From contig CALKWH010000446.1 of assembly GCA_938004375.1 (NCBI GenBank), positions 1 to 39,525 of the forward strand: a stretch of DNA of 39,525 nt. The letters are read 5' to 3'. The notes beneath the pieces are model-generated. The model did no database searches, had not been told where the DNA came from, and saw only the letters and a program-made list of their open reading frames with translations. Both the position numbers and the translations under genes were made by a program. Numbering within the stretch: the first letter of the stretch is position 1; each line of letters opens with the position of its first letter. Positions 23,443 to 32,125 of this stretch are shown one piece after another. This DNA is from an uncultured Pseudomonadota bacterium. Lineage in GTDB: Bacteria; Myxococcota_A; Polyangia; HGW-17.

Positions 23443-25197
23443 TCACGGCCCGGCGACGAGGACGGGGGACAGCACGGAGACGTTCGGGAAGCCGAACTGT
23501 CCCTGGCCGTTGGCGCCCCAGCAGGCGAGACGCCCCGGGGCGAGGCGGACGCAGGTGGAGGCGATGCCGGCGTCGAGGGCCTGGGGGGCCAGTCCTCCGG
23601 GCATGGGCACGGCCACAGGCAGGCCGACCGTGTCGGTGGTGCCGTTGCCCACCTGCCCCATGTTGTTGAAGCCCCAGCACCAGACGCGGCCGTCCCCGCT
23701 GGCGGCGCAGCCGTGGCCAGCGCCCATGGTGATCTGCTGCAGGGCCACCCCGGCAGGCTCAGCGCGCAGCGCGGGCAGCAGCCGGTTCGTCAGGTCTCCG
23801 AGCCCGAGCTGGGCGGTGTCGTTGCGGCCCCAGCAGTGGGCGGCGCCGGCCGAGGAGATGGCGCAGACGGCGCTGGAGCCGCAGTCCAGGGCGGTCACGG
23901 TGACGCCCGGGATCGAGACGGTCGTGGGCTGGGACCGGTTCGTGGTGTTGCCCTGACCCAGTTGGCCGTAGTCGTTGCGGCCCCAGCACCAGGCCTGGCC
24001 GTCGGAGCCGACGGCGCAGGTGAAGTTGAAGCCGGCGGAGATCCGCGTGAAGGTCACACCCTCGGGCATGACCACGGCGGAGGAGGTGTTGGAGGCGATG
24101 GTCGAGCCGTTGCCGAGCTGGCCCTGGCCGTTGGCGCCCCAGCAGTAGGCGCGGCCGTTCTGTCCGAGGCCGCAGGAGTGGTCGTAGCCCAAGGCGAGGG
24201 CCTCGAAGTAGACCCCGTTGGGCATGCGCACGGCCACGGGCTCGTACGACAGCGTGTTGGCGCCGTTGCCGAGCTGGCCTGCGGCGCCGGCGCCCCAGCA
24301 CCAGGCGTTGCGGTGGACGTCGGTGGCACAGGCGTGCAGGTCGAAGGTGGCGATGGCCCGGAAGGTCAGCGCGCCGGGCAAGGTGATGGCCATGGGCGAG
24401 GCGAAATGCTGGAGGTAGGGTTGCCCCACGCCCCCGTCGGACCAGCCCCAGCCCCAGCCGACGCCGGCGGAGTCCACCACGTAGACCGAGCCGTTCCCGA
24501 GGGCGAGGACCTCCACGCCGGCGCAGGTGCCCGGGGCGAGGGAGCAGTCGTCGCCGCAGCCCGGGAGGCCGGTCCACAGGCCGAGGGCGTCGCAGGCGTC
24601 GGTCACGGGGACCAGCGGGTCGCAGGCCTCGAAGGCCGCGGTGACGAGGCCGTCTCCGCAGGAGCCGTGGCAGGCGGAGAGGTCGATCGTGCAGTCGTCG
24701 GCGCAGGCAGGGGTCCCCTCGTAGAAGCCGGACCCGGCGCACGAGGGTCCGTCGGGGACGTCGCCGTCGCACTGCTCGAAGGCGTCCTGCAGCACGCCGT
24801 CGCCGCAGAAGCCGGCGGCCTCGCAACCGGCGGTGTCGAAGGTGCAGTCGTCGGTACAGGCGAGCGCGCCGCCGTGGAAGCCGAGGTCCCCGCAGGTGGC
24901 GCCGCCCAGTTGCAGGCGATCGCATTGCTCGGCCGCGTCCTGCAGCACGCCGTCGCCGCAGCGTCCCCAGGAGGCGCAGTCGGTCGCGTCCAGTTCGCAG
25001 GTGGCCGTGCAGCGCAGCTGGCCTTGACGCCAGCCCAGGCTCTCGCAGGTGGCGTCCGAGGGGGGCGCGCCGTCGCAGGCTTCCCCGGGATCGAGGCGGC
25101 CGTCGCCGCAGGTGGAAGACGGACCCTGGCCGCCGGAGTCGTCGCAGGCGCCGAGGAGCCAGAAAAGCGCGAGGGAGAGGGCGAGCGTGCGTTTCAC
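23443..25197 (-). CDS. Cys-rich RCC1-repeat surface lipoprotein
   Basis: 584 residues starting at GTG (25195-25197) with AAAGG/AGGGAT ahead. The lipoprotein signal ends LLGAC (Cys18). Residues about 28-225 hold four modules built on CGDG-x-L-(DPGE or QDA)-x-CD, i.e. Myxococcus-type disulfide repeats. From about 230 on, about seven units of the RCC1 seven-bladed-propeller type follow (AWCWGAGAAGQLGNGAN, AYCWGANGQGQLGNGS, AWCWGRNDYGQLGQGN and others). Each blade carries a Cys pair, common in bacterial secreted RCC1 proteins. Probably displayed on the cell surface for adhesion or recognition. Lies 31 bp after the FG-GAP gene, likely co-transcribed. Confidence 0.9.
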   Translation of the reverse strand: MKRTLALSLALFWLLGACDDSGGQGPSSTCGDGRLDPGEACDGAPPSDATCESLGWRQGQLRCTATCELDATDCASWGRCGDGVLQDAAEQCDRLQLGGATCGDLGFHGGALACTDDCTFDTAGCEAAGFCGDGVLQDAFEQCDGDVPDGPSCAGSGFYEGTPACADDCTIDLSACHGSCGDGLVTAAFEACDPLVPVTDACDALGLWTGLPGCGDDCSLAPGTCAGVEVLALGNGSVYVVDSAGVGWGWGWSDGGVGQPYLQHFASPMAITLPGALTFRAIATFDLHACATDVHRNAWCWGAGAAGQLGNGANTLSYEPVAVRMPNGVYFEALALGYDHSCGLGQNGRAYCWGANGQGQLGNGSTIASNTSSAVVMPEGVTFTRISAGFNFTCAVGSDGQAWCWGRNDYGQLGQGNTTNRSQPTTVSIPGVTVTALDCGSSAVCAISSAGAAHCWGRNDTAQLGLGDLTNRLLPALRAEPAGVALQQITMGAGHGCAASGDGRVWCWGFNNMGQVGNGTTDTVGLPVAVPMPGGLAPQALDAGIASTCVRLAPGRLACWGANGQGQFGFPNVSVLSPVLVAGP

Positions 25198-25228
25198 GGG
25201 ATCCCTACCTTTCTTGATCGTGGCGGGC

Positions 25229-28084
25229 TCAGGGGCGCCGCACCAGCGTGAGGATCGCGGGACCGGTGGTCCAGCAGAGGAAGTCGCCGCCGCCCGCCAG
25301 GTTACCGGCGACGCAGCGCTCGACGGCCGACACGGAGGTGCGCATCAGCGGATGCAGGGCGATGCTGCTGCCCCGCGCGAAGAGCATGCGCAGGGTGCGG
25401 CCGTCGGCGCAGGTGAGCAGCGCGTCGGTCAGGGCATCCCCGTCGAGATCGGCGGCGTGGAGGTGTCCGGGGGTGCAGGGCACGGGGACGGACTCGTGGG
25501 CGACCAGCGTGACCACTGGGCCGGGCTCGACCTGAAAGCGGTAGCTGGCGACCGTCGAGGTGGCCGCGTGGGAAACGAGGAGCTCGGGCGCGCCGTCGTC
25601 GTCGGCGTCGGCCAGGGCCACGGAGGCGGGAGCGGCGGGCAGGTGTCCGATGGAGAAGACGACGCCCGAGCCGGCGCCGTTGCCGATGAGCATGAAGACC
25701 TCGAGGCTCGCGTCGATGACGACGCAGTCGGTGTTGCCCAGGCCCAGGATGTCGCCGCAGAGCAGGTGCTCGGGCGAGGTGCCCACCGGCACCAGGGCGC
25801 CCAGCGCGGGCCCCTGCGCGGATCCGTTCACGAACTGGATGGCGGCGCTGTCCTTGAACAGCAGGGCCCCGTCCTCCCAGGCGTCGTGGTCGGTGTCGAG
25901 GTGGGAGATTGCCGCGCGCACCTGCAGCCCGGGGAGCGCGACGGGCGAGGCTGCCGTGAGGGTGCCGGCGCCGTCGTTCTCGAACGGGACGGCCTGGGCC
26001 GCGCCGGTCACCGTGACCCACAGGTCGGCAGCGCCGTCGCCGGCCGTGTCGAAGACCAGGGCTGCGCCCGCGCCGGGGAGGGCGGTGGGTTCGATGCCCG
26101 TGAACCCACCGGCGCCGTTGCCCGGCAGCACGAGCAGACCGTCGGCGGTGAGCAGCAGGCCGTCGGCGGCGGAGTCGCCGTCGAGGCGGGCGATCCCGGC
26201 CCAGACGGGCAGGGCGGGCAGGTTCATCGCGGCGGGCAGGGGCCAGGAGGAGGCGTCGAGGCCCAGGCTGCCCGTGGGGGCGCCGCCGGCCGTGATCGGC
26301 ATGGCCTGGAGATCGAGGGCGAAGTCACCCAGCGTGACGCGCCCCGGATCCCCCGGCCAGGCGAACGTCGGCCCGGGCGTGAGCCCGGCGGCGCCGTCGT
26401 TGCGGTACAGGCGGAGGCTCCCTTCGAAGGCGATGAGCACGTCCGGGGTGCGGTTCCGGTCGACGTCCGCGACGGCCACCATCCGGGCGTTGTACGGCAG
26501 CCCGGTGATGACGGTGTCCGGGTCAAAGGTGCCGCCGGCCTTCTGGATGTAGAGGGTCAGTTGCGGCATCGTCGGGTAGTCCATGGCGCGCAGCAGCGCG
26601 AGATCGGTGCGGCCGTCGTCGTTTAGATCGGCCAGGACGAGGTGGGTCGGTCGGCTGGCGGCTCCCAGGTAGCGGGGGGCGGCGAAGGTGCCGTCGCCCG
26701 CGCCCGGGAGCAGGAGGACCAGGTTCGCCGACTGGCACGAGATGGCGAGGTCGGCGTGGGCGTCGGCGTCGATCCGGCCCGCGGCGATGGAGATCGGGCG
26801 GGCGCAGGTGGAGATCGACGGCTGCAGCGTGAACGTCCCGGTGCCGGAGTTGGTCAGCAGGACCAGGCTGTCCGAGTAGGGGAGGATCACCGCGAGGTCG
26901 GCGCGGTCGTCTCCGGTGAGGTCCACGGCCACCGCCCGAGTGGGGTTCCCCGCGCCCGTCGAGGTGCGCACGGGGGCGCCGAACAGCCCGGCGCCCTGGC
27001 CGTTGAAGACGGCGACGCGGCGCGCGGTGGTCTCGAGCACGGCCAGGTCGATGATGCCGTCGCCATTGAAGTCGGCGGCCATGGGGGCCACGGGGGCAGA
27101 CAGGCCGGTACGGCTCCAGGTCGGCCAGAAGGCGGCAAAGACGGGATCATACAAATAGACGTGGAGTGAGGTCGCGGTGGTGACGAGCAGGTCGGGGTGG
27201 CCGTCGAGGTCGAGGTCGCGCACGGCTACGTCGGTCCCGGCGCCGCCGGTCGGGAACCACACGGGGGCGCCGAGGCAGAACAGCCCGGCGTCGAGGATGC
27301 CGTCCCCGCAGACGGGGGGTCGGCACGAGGTCCGGCAGGCACCGGGGATGGTGTCGGAGTTGGCGGCGCCATCATCGCACAGTTCACCGCGCCCGGGCTC
27401 CAAAACGCCATCGCCGCAGCCGGCAAGGCAGCCGGCGTCGCAGGCGATGTCGTCGCGGTCGTTGCCGTCGTCGCACGACTCCACGCCCGCGCGCACGATG
27501 CCGTCCCCGCACACGGCTTCGGTGCAGGCGTTGGTGCAGGCGTCGGTGTCGTCGGTGTTGCCGTCGTCGCACTGCTCGTCCGGGTCGACGATGGTGTCGC
27601 CGCAGGAGGGCAGGACGCAATCCAGGCGGCAGGGAGAGCCGGGCTGGTTGCTGTTCAGCGCGCCCTCGTCGCAACCCTCGCCGGGGTCGACGACGTCGTC
27701 GCCGCAGCGGCGGGGGGTGCAGTCGGTGCGGCAGTCGGCGCCGGGCTCCTGGGAGTTGGCGGCGCCCTCGTCGCAGCCCTCGCCGGGATCGAGGATGCCG
27801 TCGCCGCAGCGGCGGGGGGTGCAGTCGGTGCGGCACAGGGCGCCGGGGGCGTCGGAGTTGAGGACGCCGTTGTCGCAGAGCTCGCCCAGGTCGGGCTCGA
27901 GGACACCGTTGCCGCAGCCGGGGATCTCACCGTCGGCGTCGGCATCGGCGTCGGTGTCTCCGTCGGCGTCGGGGATACCGCCGTCTGGGAGCACGGTGGG
28001 ATCGAAGTCGGTGCGGCCGCAGGCCAGGGTCAAGGCCAGGGCGGCCAACCAGAGATATTTTTGGATGATGGAACCCGATCGCAT
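25229..28084 (-). CDS. Cys-rich FG-GAP/VCBS-repeat surface lipoprotein
   Basis: 951 residues from ATG 28082-28084, with GGGAG and GGTGATC upstream. The signal ends LALTLAC. An Asp-rich segment is followed by seven Cys-rich disulfide repeats (about 55-285) built on CGDGI-LDPGEGCDEG; two neighbours share long identical DNA. The rest (about 290-951) is a chain of FG-GAP/VCBS propeller units (DLDLDGHPDLLV, DFNGDGIIDLAV, DLTGDDRADLAV, DLNDDGRTDLAL and more), each with a calcium-binding-type D-x-D/N-x-D-G loop, as in integrin alpha. Expected to be exported, surface-attached and calcium-dependent. Shares layout with the RCC1 lipoprotein downstream. Confidence 0.92.
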   Translation of the reverse strand: MRSGSIIQKYLWLAALALTLACGRTDFDPTVLPDGGIPDADGDTDADADADGEIPGCGNGVLEPDLGELCDNGVLNSDAPGALCRTDCTPRRCGDGILDPGEGCDEGAANSQEPGADCRTDCTPRRCGDDVVDPGEGCDEGALNSNQPGSPCRLDCVLPSCGDTIVDPDEQCDDGNTDDTDACTNACTEAVCGDGIVRAGVESCDDGNDRDDIACDAGCLAGCGDGVLEPGRGELCDDGAANSDTIPGACRTSCRPPVCGDGILDAGLFCLGAPVWFPTGGAGTDVAVRDLDLDGHPDLLVTTATSLHVYLYDPVFAAFWPTWSRTGLSAPVAPMAADFNGDGIIDLAVLETTARRVAVFNGQGAGLFGAPVRTSTGAGNPTRAVAVDLTGDDRADLAVILPYSDSLVLLTNSGTGTFTLQPSISTCARPISIAAGRIDADAHADLAISCQSANLVLLLPGAGDGTFAAPRYLGAASRPTHLVLADLNDDGRTDLALLRAMDYPTMPQLTLYIQKAGGTFDPDTVITGLPYNARMVAVADVDRNRTPDVLIAFEGSLRLYRNDGAAGLTPGPTFAWPGDPGRVTLGDFALDLQAMPITAGGAPTGSLGLDASSWPLPAAMNLPALPVWAGIARLDGDSAADGLLLTADGLLVLPGNGAGGFTGIEPTALPGAGAALVFDTAGDGAADLWVTVTGAAQAVPFENDGAGTLTAASPVALPGLQVRAAISHLDTDHDAWEDGALLFKDSAAIQFVNGSAQGPALGALVPVGTSPEHLLCGDILGLGNTDCVVIDASLEVFMLIGNGAGSGVVFSIGHLPAAPASVALADADDDGAPELLVSHAATSTVASYRFQVEPGPVVTLVAHESVPVPCTPGHLHAADLDGDALTDALLTCADGRTLRMLFARGSSIALHPLMRTSVSAVERCVAGNLAGGGDFLCWTTGPAILTLVRRP

Positions 28085-28178
28085 GATCACCACTCCCGAC
28101 AAACACCGATCGGAGATTCGCCTGCGATTTTCACAGGGAGCTCGCGTGGCGAACTCCACGATCGGTTTTGACCCGGGT

Positions 28179-28207
28179 GTCATACCATGGAAATCATTAT
28201 GAAGCAA
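28179..28207 (-). promoter_or_regulatory. Promoter candidate for the Cys-rich lipoprotein operon
   Basis: Minus strand: TTGCTT (28202-28207), 17-bp spacer, TATGAC (28179-28184). Predicted start near 28172, leader of about 88 bases before ATG 28084. Confidence 0.45.
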
Positions 28208-28235
28208 AGACCATGAATTGGTTGTTGGGGGGGAG

Positions 28236-28308
<73 letters not shown>

Positions 28309-28339
28309 GCCCACCGGCTCGACACCGGCGACGCGAAGC

Positions 28340-28368
28340 CATATACAGTTGTTCCGCTTCGAAGTCAA
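28340..28368 (-). promoter_or_regulatory. Promoter of the tRNA-Phe gene
   Basis: Minus strand: TTGACT (28363-28368), 17-bp spacer, TATATG (28340-28345). The predicted start is about 25 bases before the mature tRNA 5' end, as expected for a tRNA promoter. Confidence 0.7.
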
Positions 28369-28479
28369 GCGTTTTTGGCGTCCCGCGAGGAAAGGTCTGT
28401 TGCTTTTTCCGGTTTCATGTAGACTGGGACCCCTCGTGACGACGGAGTGGGTCCGTCCACGGGATCGAGGAGGTTTTCC

Positions 28480-30402
28480 ATGAAGCGCTTCATCCTGGCC
28501 ACCCTGTTGCTCGCCCTGGTCCAATGCACCCCGAAGAAGGACGATCGGCCCTCCACCCCGCTGCCGCCGCCCACCAACGCGCCGACCACCCCCGGCGACG
28601 CGCCGGCCGAGCCGGTCGAGCCCGAGGTCACCGGCGCCGCCCTGCCCTCGGAGCTCACCGTGGCTGCTCTCGCCGAGCGCCAGATCGTCTCCGTGAACGT
28701 GGGCAACGTGGTCCCGCAGATCCAGCAGCTGGTGTCGGCCACCCTCCCGCACCTGGCCTTCATCCCCGAGGTGCAGCAGATGGCTGCCGTCCTGCCGGGC
28801 ATGATTCCGCAGACCTTCGGCCGCCTGGGCCGCGAGCTCATCTCCGAGATGGTGCCTCGGCACTGGCGCAGCCTGCTGGACATGGCCGACTTCTCGGCCG
28901 GCGTGTACGTCTCCATGGTGTCCCGGGAGCAGGGCGGGCGCACGATGCTGCTGCGGTTCGCGGCCGATGCGGCCGAGCTCGAGGCGCGCCTCTCCCGCGG
29001 CGATCTGGGCAAGTTCCGCAAGACCTCCTGGGGCGGCCGCCTCTCGTTTGCCGGCCACAAGAACCACGAGGGCGCGCGGGATCTGTTCATCGCCATGGAC
29101 CAGGATCGCGTGCTGCTGGCCGAGGACCTGCGCCTGCTGAACCCGGCCCTCGAGCTGCTGCGCACCCAGGCCGGTGCCGTCCCCGCCGGCTTCCCCCTGT
29201 TCGCCACGGTGCACAACGTGGACCGCAACGCCGACCTGTACCTGAAGAAACTGGGCGAGGAGTTCAGCCCCTCCGAGCGCCGTGAGCTCGAGCCCGTCGC
29301 CCGCATCCTCAAGCCCGAGATGGACAGCCTCCGGGACGTCTCCTTCGCCCTGGGCCTGGACGGCAACCTGGCCCTCGTGATGGATATGTACGCCCGCGCC
29401 GTCGACAACCCCACCGGTCCCATGGTCAAGGCCGCCATGACTCCCGTGGACGTCGGTGACTTGGCCGTCCACCTGCCCGGCAAGCCCTTGTTGCTGGGGC
29501 TGGACAAGAGCTCGCTGGACTTTTTACGCCCGGTTTACAAGAAGATCCAGGGCGAGGTGATGAAGGAAGCGGCCCGCGCCGGCAACTCCGACGAGGCCAT
29601 GCTGGCGGGGCAGTTCAACGCGCTGGTCGACCTGGTCGACAAGTTCTTCGAGTGGTCCGCGGACTCCCAGGTGGGCGCCTGGTCCCTGCGCAAGGGGCGC
29701 CTCCACATGGGGGGCATGCTCCAGTTGAAACAGGCTTCGTCGGGCAAGGACATGCTGGACGCGGTCGAGAAATTGATGAAGTCTTGGAATCCCAAGACCA
29801 TGATCGCCCAGATGTCCCCCGAGGCGAAGAAGGAGCTGGCGTGGCTCCCGAAGGTGTTCGAGATCCGCACGAAGACCGCCCAGGTCGAGAAGCGCCCGGC
29901 CCTCGTCGTCACGTTCAAGTTCAACTGGAAGGCCGTGCCCAAGAGCGAACTGACCGAGGAACTGACCCTGTTCTCCCAGTTCATCGGGCCCCAGTTGGAG
30001 TTCGCCCTGGTGCACGACGCGGGCCGCATGTGGATGATCGCCGGCGCCCAGTGGAAGGACGAGCTCAAGGACATGATGGCCGGTCGCGGCAAGCTGCCGG
30101 ATCCCCGCCTCAAGCAGGCGTCCGAGAGCACCATGAGCCTCTCGGCCTTCGACCTCAACGCGTTCTCGACCTGGCTCGCCGCCGAGGTCCTCAAGCTCAA
30201 GTTCCCCGGGGGCCTCTCCTCGACCGAGCGGACCTTCATCCAGGACGCCGTCAAGCAGTTCGCCTCCATGACGGGCTACGCCTGGATGACGTTCAGCGCC
30301 GGGCTGCAGCCGGACCGCCGGTTCCGCATGAGGGGCACAATGGAAAAGGAGTGTTGGCCGATCTGGGCATCCATGGGGTATCTGATGAGCAAGTCGATGT
30401 AG
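28480..30402 (+). CDS. Large lipoprotein, unknown function
   Basis: 640 residues. GAGGAGG lies eight bases before ATG 28480. The lipoprotein signal ends LLALVQC (Cys16), followed by a Pro/Thr/Ala linker to about residue 55. The mature part has mixed alpha/beta character with regular helix pairs (PQIQQLVSATLPHLAF, RELISEMVPRHWRSLLDMA) and several FALGLDGNLALVMDM-type strands, suggesting a two-lobed envelope protein of roughly duplicated halves. No Cys in the mature body, no catalytic motif; no family recognised. First gene of a cluster with an outer-membrane protein and a parvulin-like lipoprotein, hence probably in outer-membrane or surface-protein biogenesis. Confidence 0.82.
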   Translation: MKRFILATLLLALVQCTPKKDDRPSTPLPPPTNAPTTPGDAPAEPVEPEVTGAALPSELTVAALAERQIVSVNVGNVVPQIQQLVSATLPHLAFIPEVQQMAAVLPGMIPQTFGRLGRELISEMVPRHWRSLLDMADFSAGVYVSMVSREQGGRTMLLRFAADAAELEARLSRGDLGKFRKTSWGGRLSFAGHKNHEGARDLFIAMDQDRVLLAEDLRLLNPALELLRTQAGAVPAGFPLFATVHNVDRNADLYLKKLGEEFSPSERRELEPVARILKPEMDSLRDVSFALGLDGNLALVMDMYARAVDNPTGPMVKAAMTPVDVGDLAVHLPGKPLLLGLDKSSLDFLRPVYKKIQGEVMKEAARAGNSDEAMLAGQFNALVDLVDKFFEWSADSQVGAWSLRKGRLHMGGMLQLKQASSGKDMLDAVEKLMKSWNPKTMIAQMSPEAKKELAWLPKVFEIRTKTAQVEKRPALVVTFKFNWKAVPKSELTEELTLFSQFIGPQLEFALVHDAGRMWMIAGAQWKDELKDMMAGRGKLPDPRLKQASESTMSLSAFDLNAFSTWLAAEVLKLKFPGGLSSTERTFIQDAVKQFASMTGYAWMTFSAGLQPDRRFRMRGTMEKECWPIWASMGYLMSKSM

Positions 30403-30414
30403 CGGGCGGCGCCG

Positions 30415-30948
30415 ATGCGGACCGCCTGGTTGTTTCTACTCGCGCTGGCGCCCTCGCTGGCGCCCTCGCTGGCGCCCGAAGCCGGGGCGCAGGCCCGTCG
30501 GGGCCTGCTGGTCGAGGCCGGCCCCACCGTGAACGACTGGGGCTCCCGGGTCGGCGTCTACCACTTCTGGCACCTCTCCGACCAGTGGCTGTTCGATCTG
30601 GGGGCGTCCCACTCCCTGTTCTTTCCCCGGGATCGCCCCGCCGGCCAGGCGACCGCCGGCGGGCACGTGCGCTATCTCCTCGACGTGCTGCGGATCGTGC
30701 CCTCGATCCACGTCGGCGTCGGGATCGGCAGCCTGCTCGACGAGGGCGTGGCGGTCACCGAGCTGGAGGTGGGCCTGTCGGCGGACTACCTGCTGTCCCG
30801 GCGCGTCCAGCTCGGGCTCACCGTGAGCAGCCTGACGGCGCTGTACGGCGGCGGCGGGATCGACGTCGGAGACGGGGAGCCCGTGGAGTCGACCACGCGC
30901 GTGCAGGTGCTGCTGCGCTTTCAATGGGTGTTTGGAGAGACATGGTGA
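30415..30948 (+). CDS. Probable outer-membrane beta-barrel protein
   Basis: 177 residues. The signal peptide ends near GAQA. Its core is a tandem of three near-identical 12-bp units (TGGCGCCCTCGC) giving APSLAPSLAP. The mature part alternates strand and turn, with paired aromatics (VYHFWHLSDQWLFDLGAS) and a final strand VQVLLRFQWVF. The size fits a small eight-stranded barrel. It starts 12 bp after the large lipoprotein, and its stop overlaps the parvulin start (ATGGTGA), so the three are co-translated. Family unknown. Confidence 0.75.
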   Translation: MRTAWLFLLALAPSLAPSLAPEAGAQARRGLLVEAGPTVNDWGSRVGVYHFWHLSDQWLFDLGASHSLFFPRDRPAGQATAGGHVRYLLDVLRIVPSIHVGVGIGSLLDEGVAVTELEVGLSADYLLSRRVQLGLTVSSLTALYGGGGIDVGDGEPVESTTRVQVLLRFQWVFGETW

Positions 30949-32072
30949 AGAAATCATTTTCCATCCTGATGTTCCTGGTCTTTGCCGCCTGCCAGAAGTC
31001 CGAGGCCCCCGCCGGCCCCGCGGCGCCACCCAAGGCGCCTCCACCGCCCGAGCTCGCCCGGCGCTCCGACAAGGACCCGACCACGCCCGAGATCCTGAAG
31101 CGGCCCATCGCCACCCAGGTGTCCCACGTGAAGCAGGTCCTGGTCACCTATGACCGGGCGAACCCGCGCTTCCCCGTGCCGACCCGCAACCTCTCCGAGG
31201 CCATCGCCAAGGTGAACGAGGTGCTCGCCCTGCACCGCAAGGGCGTCTCCTTCGACGATCTGATGCGCCAGCACTCGGACGATCCCGAGACCGGACCCGC
31301 CGCCGACAGCCTGTTCATGGAGGCCGAGGGGACGCCCGGCTCGACGCGCCAGCTGGCCCTGCGACTGGCCGTGGGCGAGCTCGGCGTGGTGCAGACCGGG
31401 AACGCCTTCCACATCATGATGCGCGTCCCCGAGCCGCCGGCGGTGTCCAGCCCGGACTCCGCGGACATCCTGGCCAGGGAGCCGGTCACCAAGTCCGCTT
31501 CCTTCAAGTCGATCAACATCGCGTGGCGCGGCCTCAAGCAGGTCTACCTGACCCAGATCACCGAGGGCGCCCTCAAGCGCTCCCAGGCGCAGGCGGCCCA
31601 ACTGGCCCGCGAGGTGCTGGAGCGGGTGCGGGCGGGGGGCAGCTTCGACGATCTGATCACCCAGTACGGCGAGAAGATCCCCATGCCCGAGGAGTCCCAC
31701 AATCACCAATGGGTGCTCACCGGCATGAAGGGCGACAGCCACTTCGAGCCCCACGGCGACCACGCGGGGCACGACCACGGGACCGCGGAACCGAAGCCGG
31801 ACGATCATCGACACGGGCCCGGCTGCGGCCACGACGGGGCTGACGAACCGGCGGCCCCCGGCGGCGACCACGCGGGGCACGACCACGCGGGGCACGACCA
31901 CGACCCGTCCGGGATGGAGGCGCCGAAAAAGGGCCTTCCCAACAAGTCGTTCACCTCCTCCGGCCTGAAGGAGGTCCCCGAGGTGGGCAAGTTGTCCCTG
32001 AGGCTCCAGGTGGGTGAGGCGGGAATCGTCACTAGCCGGTACGGCTATCACGTGGTATTAAGGGTTCGTTGA
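30942..32072 (+). CDS. Parvulin-like lipoprotein with His-rich insert
   Basis: 376 residues; ATG 30942 with GGAG just upstream. The lipobox is VFAAC (Cys17). Two parvulin/SurA-like (rotamase) modules are suggested: about 57-165 (VSHVKQVLVTY, SFDDLMRQHSDD, LAVGELGVVQTGNAFHIMMRV) and about 195-376 (FDDLITQYGE, LQVGEAGIVTSRYGYHVVLRV). The second is split by an insert (about 253-320) holding 15 His with Gly/Asp (HGDHAGHDHG, HDHAGHDHD), like Ni/Zn/Cu-binding loops. It probably folds outer-membrane proteins in the periplasm. The insert suggests metal sensing or storage, but that is inference. Overlaps the outer-membrane gene by 7 bp. Confidence 0.85.
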   Translation: MVKKSFSILMFLVFAACQKSEAPAGPAAPPKAPPPPELARRSDKDPTTPEILKRPIATQVSHVKQVLVTYDRANPRFPVPTRNLSEAIAKVNEVLALHRKGVSFDDLMRQHSDDPETGPAADSLFMEAEGTPGSTRQLALRLAVGELGVVQTGNAFHIMMRVPEPPAVSSPDSADILAREPVTKSASFKSINIAWRGLKQVYLTQITEGALKRSQAQAAQLAREVLERVRAGGSFDDLITQYGEKIPMPEESHNHQWVLTGMKGDSHFEPHGDHAGHDHGTAEPKPDDHRHGPGCGHDGADEPAAPGGDHAGHDHAGHDHDPSGMEAPKKGLPNKSFTSSGLKEVPEVGKLSLRLQVGEAGIVTSRYGYHVVLRVR

Positions 32073-32098
32073 CGCCCGGGAACAGTGGGCGACGTTTT
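32073..32098 (+). terminator. Possible terminator after the parvulin gene
   Basis: Stem CGCCC (32073-32077) with GGGCG (32087-32091), then ACGTTTT. Moderate stem and short T run, placed right after the stop at 32072 and 27 bases before the next gene. Confidence 0.45.
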
Positions 32099-32125
32099 AT
32101 TAATCTGTGTTCAAGGAGTAGAGAA

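Noticed and set aside
25229..28207. Longer start of the FG-GAP lipoprotein at 28207
   Set aside because: It would overlap the promoter candidate and put about 40 residues before a standard lipoprotein signal; ATG 28084 has the ribosome site.
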